Shown here: one piece after another, positions 8,613-17,199 of the stretch
Layout: each line of letters opens with the position of its first letter
Numbering within the stretch: position 1 is the first letter of the stretch
Assembly (NCBI GenBank): GCA_016342585.1
Contig: JAEINK010000046.1
Location: 1 to 40,525, forward strand
Source of the DNA: Spirochaetales bacterium
GTDB taxonomy: Bacteria > Spirochaetota > Spirochaetia > UBA9216
Direction: 5' to 3'
Length of the DNA: 40,525 nucleotides
The notes under the pieces: generated by a model
What the model was told of the DNA's origin: nothing
Seen by the model: the letters and a program-made list of their open reading frames with translations, nothing else
Database searches by the model: none
Program-made: the position numbers and the translations under genes

Positions 8613-9324
8613 GATATTGATTATAGAGGATGAACTGGGTCTTCAGATTACTCTTACCGATTTTCTTGAATCCGAAGGATTCGAAGTAAAGGTTAAGGGT
8701 GAGGGGATCTCCGGTCAGGCCGAGGCCGAAACAGGGGGCTGGGATCTAATCCTGCTGGATGTAATGCTGCCTGGCAGGGACGGTTTCCAGATTTGCCAGA
8801 ACCTCCGGGAGGGCGGTATCGTGACTCCCATTTTAATGCTTACCGCCCGTGGAACCAATATCGATACGGTAATGGGATTAAGACTCGGTGCTGACGATTA
8901 TCTTACAAAACCCTTTGATACACAGATCCTATTAGCCAGGATCAAGGCATTAATCCGCCGGGCTTCCCGTATTCTATCCCCTTCGGAAAAACATACCGAG
9001 GGCAGTTTTTCTTTCGGTGAATTTGTTCTTGATACGGTTAAGGGGGAGCTGTGTGAAGGTGAGTCTCCAGTGGAACTTAACTCCCAGGAGTACCGGCTTC
9101 TTCTGTACCTACTTAAAAACACCGGCAGGGTTCTTACCCGGGACGAACTGCTTGATGGGGTATGGGGCTACGAACAGGTTACAACCACCCGGACAGTTGA
9201 TGTCCATATTGCATGGCTCCGGCAGAAACTTGGGGAACAATCCAGACCGGGATTTATCCAGACCGTCCGGGGACGGGGGTATAAGTTTGTCGGTGGGCCT
9301 GATCACCATAAGTCAGAACACTGA
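8605..9324 (+). CDS. OmpR/PhoB-family response regulator
   Basis: The 239-residue protein has a receiver domain (about residues 1-120) with acidic pocket IEDE, phosphorylation site Asp52 in LLDVMLPGRDG, the conserved Thr of MLTARG, and Lys102 in DDYLTKPF, followed by a winged-helix DNA-binding domain (about 140-238) ending in the typical GRGYKFVG wing. The ATG at 8605 is preferred over the one at 8596, because AGGGG at 8591 abuts the earlier start but is nine bases from the later one. The start overlaps the kinase stop. It is the expected partner of that kinase and the likely ligand of the TGTAAA repeats upstream, controlling the efflux operon and perhaps its own operon. Confidence 0.93.
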   Translation: MSRILIIEDELGLQITLTDFLESEGFEVKVKGEGISGQAEAETGGWDLILLDVMLPGRDGFQICQNLREGGIVTPILMLTARGTNIDTVMGLRLGADDYLTKPFDTQILLARIKALIRRASRILSPSEKHTEGSFSFGEFVLDTVKGELCEGESPVELNSQEYRLLLYLLKNTGRVLTRDELLDGVWGYEQVTTTRTVDVHIAWLRQKLGEQSRPGFIQTVRGRGYKFVGGPDHHKSEH

Positions 9325-9464
9325 TAAAGGTTTTCTACTGAACTGGCGGTATACGGATGGAACTGTTACTGTACGGCGGGCGTGAACTTCAGCTATTAAA
9401 TCAATTTTAATCCATGCCGATAATAATCCTATAGATATTAACAATAGTATTAAGGAGCAGGATT

Positions 9465-9584
9465 ATGCAGAAAATTGATGAACTTTTTCAGCAGGGAATG
9501 GAATACATGCAGAGCGGTGACTATGGATTGGCCGAGCTTCATTTTAAGAAAGCCAAAGAATTAATCCTCGCTGAAGAAAAATAA
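9465..9584 (+). CDS. 39-residue single-TPR microprotein
   Basis: A short ORF with a strong ribosome site (AAGGAG, seven bases before ATG) encodes 39 residues. Residues 6-33 fit one tetratricopeptide repeat: ELFQQGMEYMQSGDY in helix A, then LAELHFKKAKEL in helix B, with the small/large residue pattern (Gly, Tyr, Gly-Asp-Tyr, Ala, Phe, Ala) of the TPR consensus. No signal peptide. It lies between the response regulator and a lipoprotein gene starting 28 nt later, so it may be cotranscribed with the lipoprotein. A lone TPR would need to dimerise or pack on a partner. It could instead be the remnant of a longer TPR gene, but the clean start, ribosome site and stop argue for a real gene. Confidence 0.65.
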   Translation: MQKIDELFQQGMEYMQSGDYGLAELHFKKAKELILAEEK

Positions 9585-9612
9585 AAGTTTCTGCCCGGTT
9601 GGGGGCAGTAAT

Positions 9613-10674
9613 TTGAGAAAAATACACGTTATAATACGAACCGCAGTTATTTTAACCCTTTTCTTTTCATCCTGCGGTTCGGGTAATATTTATAAACCGC
9701 TTCCCAAAGACTTTCCGGCCGACTCGACGGTTAAGGAGATTGAATGGCAGAATCTTGAAGGGGATTTCAAGGGACAGCTTCTACGAATAGGGCCAAATTT
9801 TCCTCCGGTCAGGTTTCTGGTTATATCCGGAGAGAGTGAAGGCAGAATCAGCCCTGGATTCTACAACCAGGTGCTAATCCAGGAACTTTTCGAAAATCTG
9901 AAGGTGATAGTCGCAAAGGTTTCTCCCGACTTTCTTATACAGATCGGTTCTTTTCCGGAATCTGTTCAGCTTCAGTGCCCGGTCTACAGTTTTTCCTCAA
10001 AGAGTGTCGAAAGCATTGAGCCCCTTAAGGGAATTTTATTCCTATTTAAACCGTATATTCCATACCCCGTTGATTCTGCATCATTTCTAATCCTTCCCGA
10101 TTTTTCAGGTGAAGTGCTGGCTGAGAATCTTCAGCCAGAAGTTATTTTTCCTGTAATCTTTACTTCCGGCGACAGGCAGGAAATATCAGGATATAAGGGG
10201 GCGATGGGTGAATGGCAATATATTGTTTCGACTCCTCCAATTACAGCTTTCCCTTATTCATGGCGGATGATAACGATCGATGATCGTCAGATAATGAATA
10301 TTCAGGGCGATCGGATAATACCTGATTTTGAGTCCGGGCCCGGGGATGATTCGTTTCAATCGTCTCTTGACGGCAGGTATCTGGGATTAAGGGATGAAAT
10401 TATTCCTTCGCTTATGGAGAGCTACAGTATTACCAGAAGACGGGCCGGAATTATGGCCGAATACCAGGCGGCCCTTGAACTGTTACGGATTGCCGGAGAA
10501 GAGGCTGGCCCCCTTCCGGAATCGATCTATAAAAGGGCCCTTAAATCGTGGATGAAGAAAGCTCCCGAGGATTTTGATCAGATGATCAGGATACTTGGAA
10601 CCGATCAGCTTCCACCTGATAACCTGATTCAGATTGATCTTGTATCGGGCCGGTGGAGAAGTATTCCCGATTGA
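9613..10674 (+). CDS. Lipoprotein of unknown function
   Basis: The 353-residue product starts at TTG, supported by GGGGGCAG upstream, and has a lipoprotein signal peptide (VILTLFFSSCG) with lipobox Cys near residue 21. The mature part is mixed alpha/beta, with regular hydrophobic strands, and ends in a helical region (about residues 265-330, charged). I recognise no enzyme motif. It could be a spirochaetal periplasmic or outer-membrane lipoprotein tethered to the envelope. It follows the TPR microprotein by 28 nt on the same strand and converges with the exchanger gene downstream. The lipidation site is the only firm functional statement. Confidence 0.75.
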   Translation: MRKIHVIIRTAVILTLFFSSCGSGNIYKPLPKDFPADSTVKEIEWQNLEGDFKGQLLRIGPNFPPVRFLVISGESEGRISPGFYNQVLIQELFENLKVIVAKVSPDFLIQIGSFPESVQLQCPVYSFSSKSVESIEPLKGILFLFKPYIPYPVDSASFLILPDFSGEVLAENLQPEVIFPVIFTSGDRQEISGYKGAMGEWQYIVSTPPITAFPYSWRMITIDDRQIMNIQGDRIIPDFESGPGDDSFQSSLDGRYLGLRDEIIPSLMESYSITRRRAGIMAEYQAALELLRIAGEEAGPLPESIYKRALKSWMKKAPEDFDQMIRILGTDQLPPDNLIQIDLVSGRWRSIPD

Positions 10675-10802
10675 TCCTTCCCAGGGAAGCGGCATTTCTG
10701 TTTATTACCCTCAAGTTAACTCATCCAGTCTTATATATATTGTTATTCCTGGAAATATGGAAAATCAAAAGACACTCAGGAATGATTTTTGAAAATATTT
10801 TG

Positions 10803-11987
10803 TTAACCTGTAATAATAGAAAACCCAAGATACCCGATTCCCGAAAGCAGGAGAATCAGTGCTTCCTTTCTGTTTAATCCCCGATTTGATCCAAGGCTGA
10901 CAAAAAATAACAGGCTTATTCCAATCATAATACCGAAGTGAATCAGTATTTCGGTTGATAGACAGACAGGTCTTATTATCGCCGTGATTCCCAGAATCAG
11001 CAGGACATTGAAGATATTCGATCCCACCACATTTCCGATCACAAGATCTGTCTCCTTTTTAAGGGCGCAGTTTATCCCCGTGGCAAGTTCCGGCAGGGAG
11101 GTTCCAAGACCTATGATTATACCTAGGGTCATGGTTCCCGCACCCAGGCTTTCGGCTATTGAAAGGGAAGAAGAAATTATAAACTCGCCTCCTATATATA
11201 GTCCTCCTATACCGATCAGGATCTTGATGATCGATCCTGCTGCCGATCCTTCACGGGCCGATGCGTCTGCTTTGGAGGAATGATCATCAGAGGACCTCTT
11301 TACTACCTTACTAATGGTTGTCGGAATATCTGCCAGAATCGGAGTCTCTGCCGGAACCAGGGCTTCCGGTTTATTCATATTATTAATAGTGTAAAGCAGG
11401 TAAAGGGCAAGGCCCAGAAGGAGGATTAAACCGTCCTTCATGGAAAGAATCATTTTACCCGTGTTTCCGGCACCCTGGGGTGAAAAGGGCGGGAAGTCAA
11501 GAACGAGCAGAAGAAGCAGGACCGATGCTGCCAGCATAATAGGAATTTCCTTCCTTATTATTGTACTGTTTGCCTTCATTGTTCCGGCTATCAGACCTGC
11601 CACACCTATTACGATTCCCATATTTGAAATGTTGGAACCCAGGATATTTCCCATGGCAAGACCGGTATCACCCCGGATTGCCGATATGACGTTCACAAAA
11701 AGTTCCGGAGTGCTTGTTCCAAGACCGATTATAAATATTCCTATAAACAGGGGTGGAACGCCGGCTCTTTCAGCCAGGTCCGATCCTCCCTCAACCAGTT
11801 TGTCCGAGGCTATTATCAGTATCAGGATTCCCCCTGGAAGAAAGCCTGCGGGTTTAATAAAAAGGGCGAGGATAAAAAAGAGGGGAAAGAGAAATATCAT
11901 AATATTAAACTTCCGGTGTTTCACCGCAGGAATTCCCTGTATAAGGAAAAAGATTAGCAGGGCCAAGGCAAGCATTATTAGATTCAT
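10803..11987 (-). CDS. CaCA-family cation antiporter (YrbG-like Na+/Ca2+ exchanger)
   Basis: A 394-residue, strongly hydrophobic protein with about ten transmembrane helices in two homologous halves. The alpha-repeat signatures of the calcium:cation antiporter superfamily are clear in both: GLGTSTPELFVN with GNILGSNISNMG in the first half, GLGTSLPELATGI with GNVVGSNIFNVL in the second. The Glu in each TPEL/LPEL motif and the Asn-containing GSNI motifs line the ion site in known structures. A hydrophilic cytoplasmic loop (about residues 215-250, Ser/Ala/Lys/Asp-rich) separates the halves. The gene is monocistronic and convergent with the upstream lipoprotein gene. It probably exports Ca2+ in exchange for Na+ or H+; ion choice cannot be read directly. 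Confidence 0.92.
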   Translation of the reverse strand: MNLIMLALALLIFFLIQGIPAVKHRKFNIMIFLFPLFFILALFIKPAGFLPGGILILIIASDKLVEGGSDLAERAGVPPLFIGIFIIGLGTSTPELFVNVISAIRGDTGLAMGNILGSNISNMGIVIGVAGLIAGTMKANSTIIRKEIPIMLAASVLLLLLVLDFPPFSPQGAGNTGKMILSMKDGLILLLGLALYLLYTINNMNKPEALVPAETPILADIPTTISKVVKRSSDDHSSKADASAREGSAAGSIIKILIGIGGLYIGGEFIISSSLSIAESLGAGTMTLGIIIGLGTSLPELATGINCALKKETDLVIGNVVGSNIFNVLLILGITAIIRPVCLSTEILIHFGIMIGISLLFFVSLGSNRGLNRKEALILLLSGIGYLGFSIITG

Positions 11988-12073
11988 AGGGGAATTATAG
12001 ATTAGTCCGGGTTTACGGGCAATATATTAGGGCCCTTTTCATTTATGGGGCATATAGAAGCTTTGTAAAAATG

Positions 12074-12101
12074 AAAAATAACTCACTAGTGACTTATTTT
12101 T
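12074..12101. promoter_or_regulatory. 28-bp near-perfect palindrome upstream of lipoprotein array
   Basis: Arms AAAAATAA and TTATTTTT flank the self-complementary core TCACTAGTGA, with a single C:C mismatch on each side. It lies in the 218-bp gap between the divergent exchanger and the first lipoprotein gene. It is not placed to end either gene, so an operator or a 5'-UTR hairpin of the array is more likely than a terminator. A possible -10 TATATT lies at 12125 but has no good -35. Confidence 0.45.
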
Positions 12102-12205
12102 ACTCAGTTTTAAAAATAGCGTGGTATATTTATTAGGCATAATGGATATGTTATGCACTTGTTGTGAATTAATGATGCTTATTATAGATGAAGTCAGGAG
12201 TTAGA

Positions 12206-14653
12206 ATGAAAATCTTAAAACAAATTGCAGTTCTGATAATTTTAGTCATGCTCTTTTCTGCATGTCCTACAGGATCCGGGTCAGATACTTTAGCTGCCCC
12301 TGTTTTCACAAGACCATCGGGGACTTATACCGGATCTGTAATGGTTGGGATTACCTGTGAGGCAGGAGCTTCTATCAGGTATTCCCTGGATAATGACGAT
12401 CCACTTAATGATGGGACCATATATACAGGCCCATTTGAACTTCGATCATCCAAGACCGTATATGCAATTGCTACCATGGCTGGAAGAGCCAATTCTTCTG
12501 TCTCTTCTGTTGATTATACAATAGAGGGAGCCACACAGCTGAGTAATCCCACATTTAATCCGGCACCGGGCAGCTATACAGGTTCGGTGACTGTAGAGAT
12601 ATCCTCCCCAGAAGATGCTTCCATCCATTATACTCTGGACAATACTGAACCTTCACAGTATGCGGGAACTGAATATACCGGCGGAATTACTCTTTCGGAG
12701 AGAACGACAATAAAAGCTATTGCCTATGGAAATAATATAAGCAGCTCCGAAGTTGTTTCTGCGACATATACAGTCACCGCTGCAAGTATTACCGATGGAG
12801 TTGACCAATACTTCTGGGGACGCTGGACACGGATGGACCAGGGTGATGAATGGCTTATTACCGACAGATATGTCAGCAAAAACAGTTCAATGGATGATGT
12901 TTCCAGTTCTACTGCACAAACGGTTAATCTTGCTTCTGGTGTCACACTTGAGAAAGATGGCGACAATATTCTGTCTGTTACTCAAGGCGCCTCTGCATAC
13001 AAGTTGATCCGTCAGCGGGAAATGGGAAGTATGAAAGGCCAGCTTCTGGAGCAGCAATCATCCTCTGCCAATATTCGCTCAACGGGAAGAGGTTTAAGCG
13101 GAATAGGGGGGATTAATATTATCATTACCAATTTGAATAACCCTTCAAATACGGATACCGTTACAACCGATGTTAATGGAGAATGGGAGTCTGATCAGAT
13201 TATTCCAGGAGAGGAGTATCTTGTTGAACCTGTTTCTGAAGATCTTCCGGCTGGATATGAAGACCTTCAGCCTGCGATTATTCAAACCGCTGAAGATGGT
13301 GAAGACATTGGTAATCTGATTCTAACCACCGAGAGGTATAATTTTCAAACTGAATACTCAATGGGCGACAATAACTTCCTTTATGCGGATGGTGCTACCT
13401 ACTTCAATATCACACTTAAAGTAACGAATACCGGCAGTGAAAGTAATCTTGGAACAAACTATGTACTAAGCGGTGAATCGGGACTCACCATAAGTGGCGG
13501 GGCACCTGGAGTTGTAGGCAGTATGGTTCCCGATGCGGAGAAAATAATCAATATTGGTGTCCGCTGTGAGGAGATAACAGCCTCCTGGGAGGATAAGGAT
13601 GTTTCCATCACATTGACCTCCGGGGATGGGGAAAATCATACCTGGGAAGACAGTGTTACCTTAAGATTCTATAAAACCAAAACAAGAATAAATCTGTACT
13701 CGACAGGAAATGATGCATCTACATATAAGGTTGTGAACGGTTATATCCTGACCCCGGACGGCAGGAGTATCGATTTTAAAACAGCCTGGGATGGACAATT
13801 AAACACAGGCTTTATTGAACTTCCCTACTATACCGGGTTTATTTTTGCGTTCTGTGGAGCAGATCTAAATTCCGAGGCAAAGTACTCCTTTGGAGTGGAG
13901 CGGGAGCCTGAGGATAAAGCAACCCTTGATGCTTTCTACAATACCGGAATATACGAACCAAATAATAATGAAATAAGCAGTGTTACCGTGGCTATGGATG
14001 ATGTTGTAATGTCCTATCTTCATACGTCGGATTACGATTTCTATGCCATTAATGAAACCAAGACGGCTTTACCTGTCTTTACTACCAGAGGGACCCTGTT
14101 TTCAGGCAGTCCGCCTATAACAACCGAGATTACATGTGCCACAGATGGAGCAAGTATCTACTATACAGATGACGGCAGCGAACCAACCGAAACAAGTACT
14201 CCCTATACCGAGGATACGATTATCGTAATAACCGGAACAAAAAACCTTAAGGCACGGGCATATAGAACAGGATTCGAACCATCGGCAATCGCCGAAGAGC
14301 AGTATGTTTTCCCATCGGGAATTTCTGTCGGTCTTTATGACCGGCTTATCCCGGCAGATTATTTTACTCCTGTTGAGTTTGTTTCTGCATATGAGAAATG
14401 GTATATGATTGAGATTTCCCAGGAGAAGAGCTACGGATTTATAATGAACGATAGCTCCGATGGGGACGGCAGTTCCGGTCTTGATCTGAGTGCTACCCTT
14501 TTCAATGAGAATCTTGCCTCCCAGATTTTCAGTAATATAGATGACAGTTATACGATTTCGACGGACCGAACCTTGAGTCCAGGAACCTACTATCTGCTTC
14601 TATCATCCAACACCGGACTGGCAAGCGGTTCCGCCAGTATCAAACTATACTAA
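12206..14653 (+). CDS. Lipoprotein with chitobiase-C-like domains (array gene 1)
   Basis: An 815-residue lipoprotein; the ATG at 12206 is chosen over that at 12188 because AGGAG ends five bases before it. Signal ends in the lipobox LFSAC. Two chitobiase C-terminal-like beta domains (about residues 30-108 and 114-191), each with GTYTGSV / IRYSLDN / TVYAIA-type strands, are followed by an unrecognised stretch, an SdrD-B-like or carboxypeptidase-regulatory-like domain (about 285-378), a CARDB-like segment (about 380-487, VTNTGSESN), an unassigned part, a third chitobiase-C-like domain (about 622-702) and a C-terminal region resembling bacterial pre-peptidase domains. First gene of a five-gene run; stop lies 14 nt before the next ATG. 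Likely surface-exposed and binding, not catalytic. It lacks the N-terminal module shared by genes 3-5. Confidence 0.85.
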   Translation: MKILKQIAVLIILVMLFSACPTGSGSDTLAAPVFTRPSGTYTGSVMVGITCEAGASIRYSLDNDDPLNDGTIYTGPFELRSSKTVYAIATMAGRANSSVSSVDYTIEGATQLSNPTFNPAPGSYTGSVTVEISSPEDASIHYTLDNTEPSQYAGTEYTGGITLSERTTIKAIAYGNNISSSEVVSATYTVTAASITDGVDQYFWGRWTRMDQGDEWLITDRYVSKNSSMDDVSSSTAQTVNLASGVTLEKDGDNILSVTQGASAYKLIRQREMGSMKGQLLEQQSSSANIRSTGRGLSGIGGINIIITNLNNPSNTDTVTTDVNGEWESDQIIPGEEYLVEPVSEDLPAGYEDLQPAIIQTAEDGEDIGNLILTTERYNFQTEYSMGDNNFLYADGATYFNITLKVTNTGSESNLGTNYVLSGESGLTISGGAPGVVGSMVPDAEKIINIGVRCEEITASWEDKDVSITLTSGDGENHTWEDSVTLRFYKTKTRINLYSTGNDASTYKVVNGYILTPDGRSIDFKTAWDGQLNTGFIELPYYTGFIFAFCGADLNSEAKYSFGVEREPEDKATLDAFYNTGIYEPNNNEISSVTVAMDDVVMSYLHTSDYDFYAINETKTALPVFTTRGTLFSGSPPITTEITCATDGASIYYTDDGSEPTETSTPYTEDTIIVITGTKNLKARAYRTGFEPSAIAEEQYVFPSGISVGLYDRLIPADYFTPVEFVSAYEKWYMIEISQEKSYGFIMNDSSDGDGSSGLDLSATLFNENLASQIFSNIDDSYTISTDRTLSPGTYYLLLSSNTGLASGSASIKLY

Positions 14654-14667
14654 TTAAGGATTTGAAG

Positions 14668-17112
14668 ATGAAAAAGAATATAATACTGTTTTTAATAATC
14701 GGATTTCTCTCCTTATCCTGTCAAATGAATATTGATTCTCCGATTAATATAGTCGGGGCAGACCTGCCCACGGATGAGTATGAAATTACTGTTTATGTCC
14801 CCCAAAGTGAATCAACCGGAAGCCGTTCCATAGCTGTTTCTTATGTAAATGTTACTGCCAAACGTTCGGGTTTTGTGGATGTTGAGGCAACTTTAAGCGG
14901 GAATGATTCTGCCTATACCGGAAGTCTTAATATTTCCGCCGGAGAGTGGATTATTTCCGCCGAGGCTCTTAATTCAAGTCAGACTCTTGTTTATTCAGGT
15001 CAGGCGGTCTTCAATACCTCTTCCGGAAGTAATCTGATGATAAGGCTTGGTCATGAATGCGGATCCCTTAAAATTACGACAGATACATTTGCCGCCGGCA
15101 GCATGGATACCTTTATAGTTACCGCAAGCAGGTCGGGGTTTGATTCTGTAATAGAAAATATTCAGATAGAACCTGAACAGACGACGGCCAGTCTTTACCT
15201 TCTTAACCTTACATCTGGAAATTGGAATGTTCAGTTGTCCCTCTTGAATGGAGGCTATACCTATTATTCCAATGACTATAATGTGACGGTTATTACAAAT
15301 CAGTTGACCGAGAGAACTCTTCCCCTTACCCCATTCCAAAGCAAGGTTCTCCCTGTTCAGTTCAGTCCTGCAAACGGGATATATGATGATGGCGGATCTG
15401 TAGATGTTACCCTTAGCAGTGCAACTTCCGGTGCACAGATCAAGTATATCCTGAATGGAGCAGATCCAACCCCGTACTCGGGACAAACCTATAATAGTTC
15501 TATTCATGTCAGTTCGCCAACCACAATAAGGGCCATTGCTTTTGATTTTTCAGGGATGCCGGCATCGGAAGTAACTGAAATTGTTTTTATGCCAATTCTT
15601 CCGGAGGTTGATTTTGATATTTCCGGCGGAGATTATACTTCAGCACAGAGTGTAAGTCTGAGCTGCTCTGCAGATGCAAGTATTTACTACGTAATGGGCA
15701 ATGAAAGTTTTGAATCCTCAAGTGGTACGCCTTATACAGACCCCATCCCGGTTAATGTCTCTACATCCATCCGGGCTGTTGCTCGTAAAGCCGGGTATCA
15801 TGATTCTCCTGTTGTTGAAAATACCTATACCCTTTGGATGCCGGAAGTTACAATCAGTCCCGATGGAGGGACCTACTCAACCGTACAATCGGTTAGCCTT
15901 TCCTGTTCCAATGTGGGAGACGGAATTTATTATACGACCGATGGATCTTATCCTACATCGGTAAACGGAATCGATTATTCAGGATCATTTAGTTTGAATC
16001 AGGATTCTACTGTTCGTGCCGCAGCTGTAAAGTCCGGCTGGGCTTCAACACCCGCCGAAGCGGTGTTCAATATTTTTATAACTCCCGTTCTTACTTCTCC
16101 AACAGGGGGGCTGAGTATAAATGATACTACTCCGCTTCTGGACTGGGGGGATGTGGGGTTTGCGACCACATATAAGGTCCGTTATGCACCCTCTACGGAT
16201 AATCTTTTTCTTGTTGCAGAACATACGGTGACAGCCTCGGAATATCAGATACCAGGTGCCTTATCGGTAAATACCGAGTACTCCTGGCAGGTTCAGGCGC
16301 TTAAAACCGGTGTGGAGAGTGAATGGAGTGCTGTAGGTACATTTATAGTTGAAATTGACGGCGGGATTACTGTTGTACCTCATAATGATGTAATTGATAT
16401 TACGTTTAATGTTTCAGACGGTCCTATTGAGATTGTTACAGGCAGTACCAGGAATATAACGGCAACAACAGATCCCCAGGCAGATTCATTTCAATGGTAT
16501 CTGGATGGTGTGTTGATTGTCGGAGAAAATGGTTCTTCAGTAGAAATTGGTGATGGTTTAATAGAGGGCACTGAGTATACGTTGACGTGTATTGCCATTC
16601 AGGGAATGACCATGGCCAGCGAAACTTTGGATTTCACAGTAGATTTCATTGTTCTTGATTATGGGACTTTCTATGAAGGAGGTCTTGTGTTTTATCTGGA
16701 TGGCTCCGGTGGCGGTCTTGTAGCTGCAGAAAGCGATCAGAGTAGTGGTGTGCAATGGTATAATGGTGTTTTTATAGAAACTGATGCAACAGGTACTGCA
16801 GTAGGTACGGGGCAAACAAATACGACAGCTATTATAGCTGCACAAGGAGTAGGAACGTATGCTGCTTCGATATGTGCTGACCTGGAGTTGGGGGGATATG
16901 ATGATTGGTTTCTTCCATCGATAGATGAACTTGAGTTAATGTATGATAACCTTTATTTGCAGTCTGTTGGTGGCTTTGCAACAACTTATTATTGGAGTTC
17001 TTCACATTACTCTCTATTCCTTTCTTGGCTACTGTACTTCGCCGATGGATCCCAATTTAATGGTTTCAATAATGCTTCAGAATTTGCAATACGTGCGATA
17101 AGAGTCTTTTGA
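14668..17112 (+). CDS. Lipoprotein with Lcl/DUF1566 tip (array gene 2)
   Basis: An 814-residue lipoprotein with lipobox LSLSC; ATG at 14668 has AAGGA seven bases upstream and is preferred over the TTG two codons earlier. After a divergent basal region (GEWIISAEALNSSQ resembles the module of genes 3-5) come three chitobiase-C-like domains (about residues 228-310, 312-390, 391-470), an FN3-like domain (about 472-565, with TPLLDWGDV and YSWQVQALK), an Ig-like stretch (FQWYLDGVLI), and a C-terminal Lcl/DUF1566 domain (about 665-814) with the typical GGLVFYLD, DDWFLPSIDELELMY, YYWSSS and IRAIRVF motifs. Lcl domains bind glycosaminoglycans in Legionella; here a binding role is inferred. Its neighbours are the other array genes, same strand. 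Confidence 0.87.
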   Translation: MKKNIILFLIIGFLSLSCQMNIDSPINIVGADLPTDEYEITVYVPQSESTGSRSIAVSYVNVTAKRSGFVDVEATLSGNDSAYTGSLNISAGEWIISAEALNSSQTLVYSGQAVFNTSSGSNLMIRLGHECGSLKITTDTFAAGSMDTFIVTASRSGFDSVIENIQIEPEQTTASLYLLNLTSGNWNVQLSLLNGGYTYYSNDYNVTVITNQLTERTLPLTPFQSKVLPVQFSPANGIYDDGGSVDVTLSSATSGAQIKYILNGADPTPYSGQTYNSSIHVSSPTTIRAIAFDFSGMPASEVTEIVFMPILPEVDFDISGGDYTSAQSVSLSCSADASIYYVMGNESFESSSGTPYTDPIPVNVSTSIRAVARKAGYHDSPVVENTYTLWMPEVTISPDGGTYSTVQSVSLSCSNVGDGIYYTTDGSYPTSVNGIDYSGSFSLNQDSTVRAAAVKSGWASTPAEAVFNIFITPVLTSPTGGLSINDTTPLLDWGDVGFATTYKVRYAPSTDNLFLVAEHTVTASEYQIPGALSVNTEYSWQVQALKTGVESEWSAVGTFIVEIDGGITVVPHNDVIDITFNVSDGPIEIVTGSTRNITATTDPQADSFQWYLDGVLIVGENGSSVEIGDGLIEGTEYTLTCIAIQGMTMASETLDFTVDFIVLDYGTFYEGGLVFYLDGSGGGLVAAESDQSSGVQWYNGVFIETDATGTAVGTGQTNTTAIIAAQGVGTYAASICADLELGGYDDWFLPSIDELELMYDNLYLQSVGGFATTYYWSSSHYSLFLSWLLYFADGSQFNGFNNASEFAIRAIRVF

Positions 17113-17199
17113 CTATTTAACAATTTAACTATTTTCTTGGAGATCTAGGCGGGTGCTATTTCTCTTGTATTGAGACATTTTTGATTTAAGGAAAACAGA

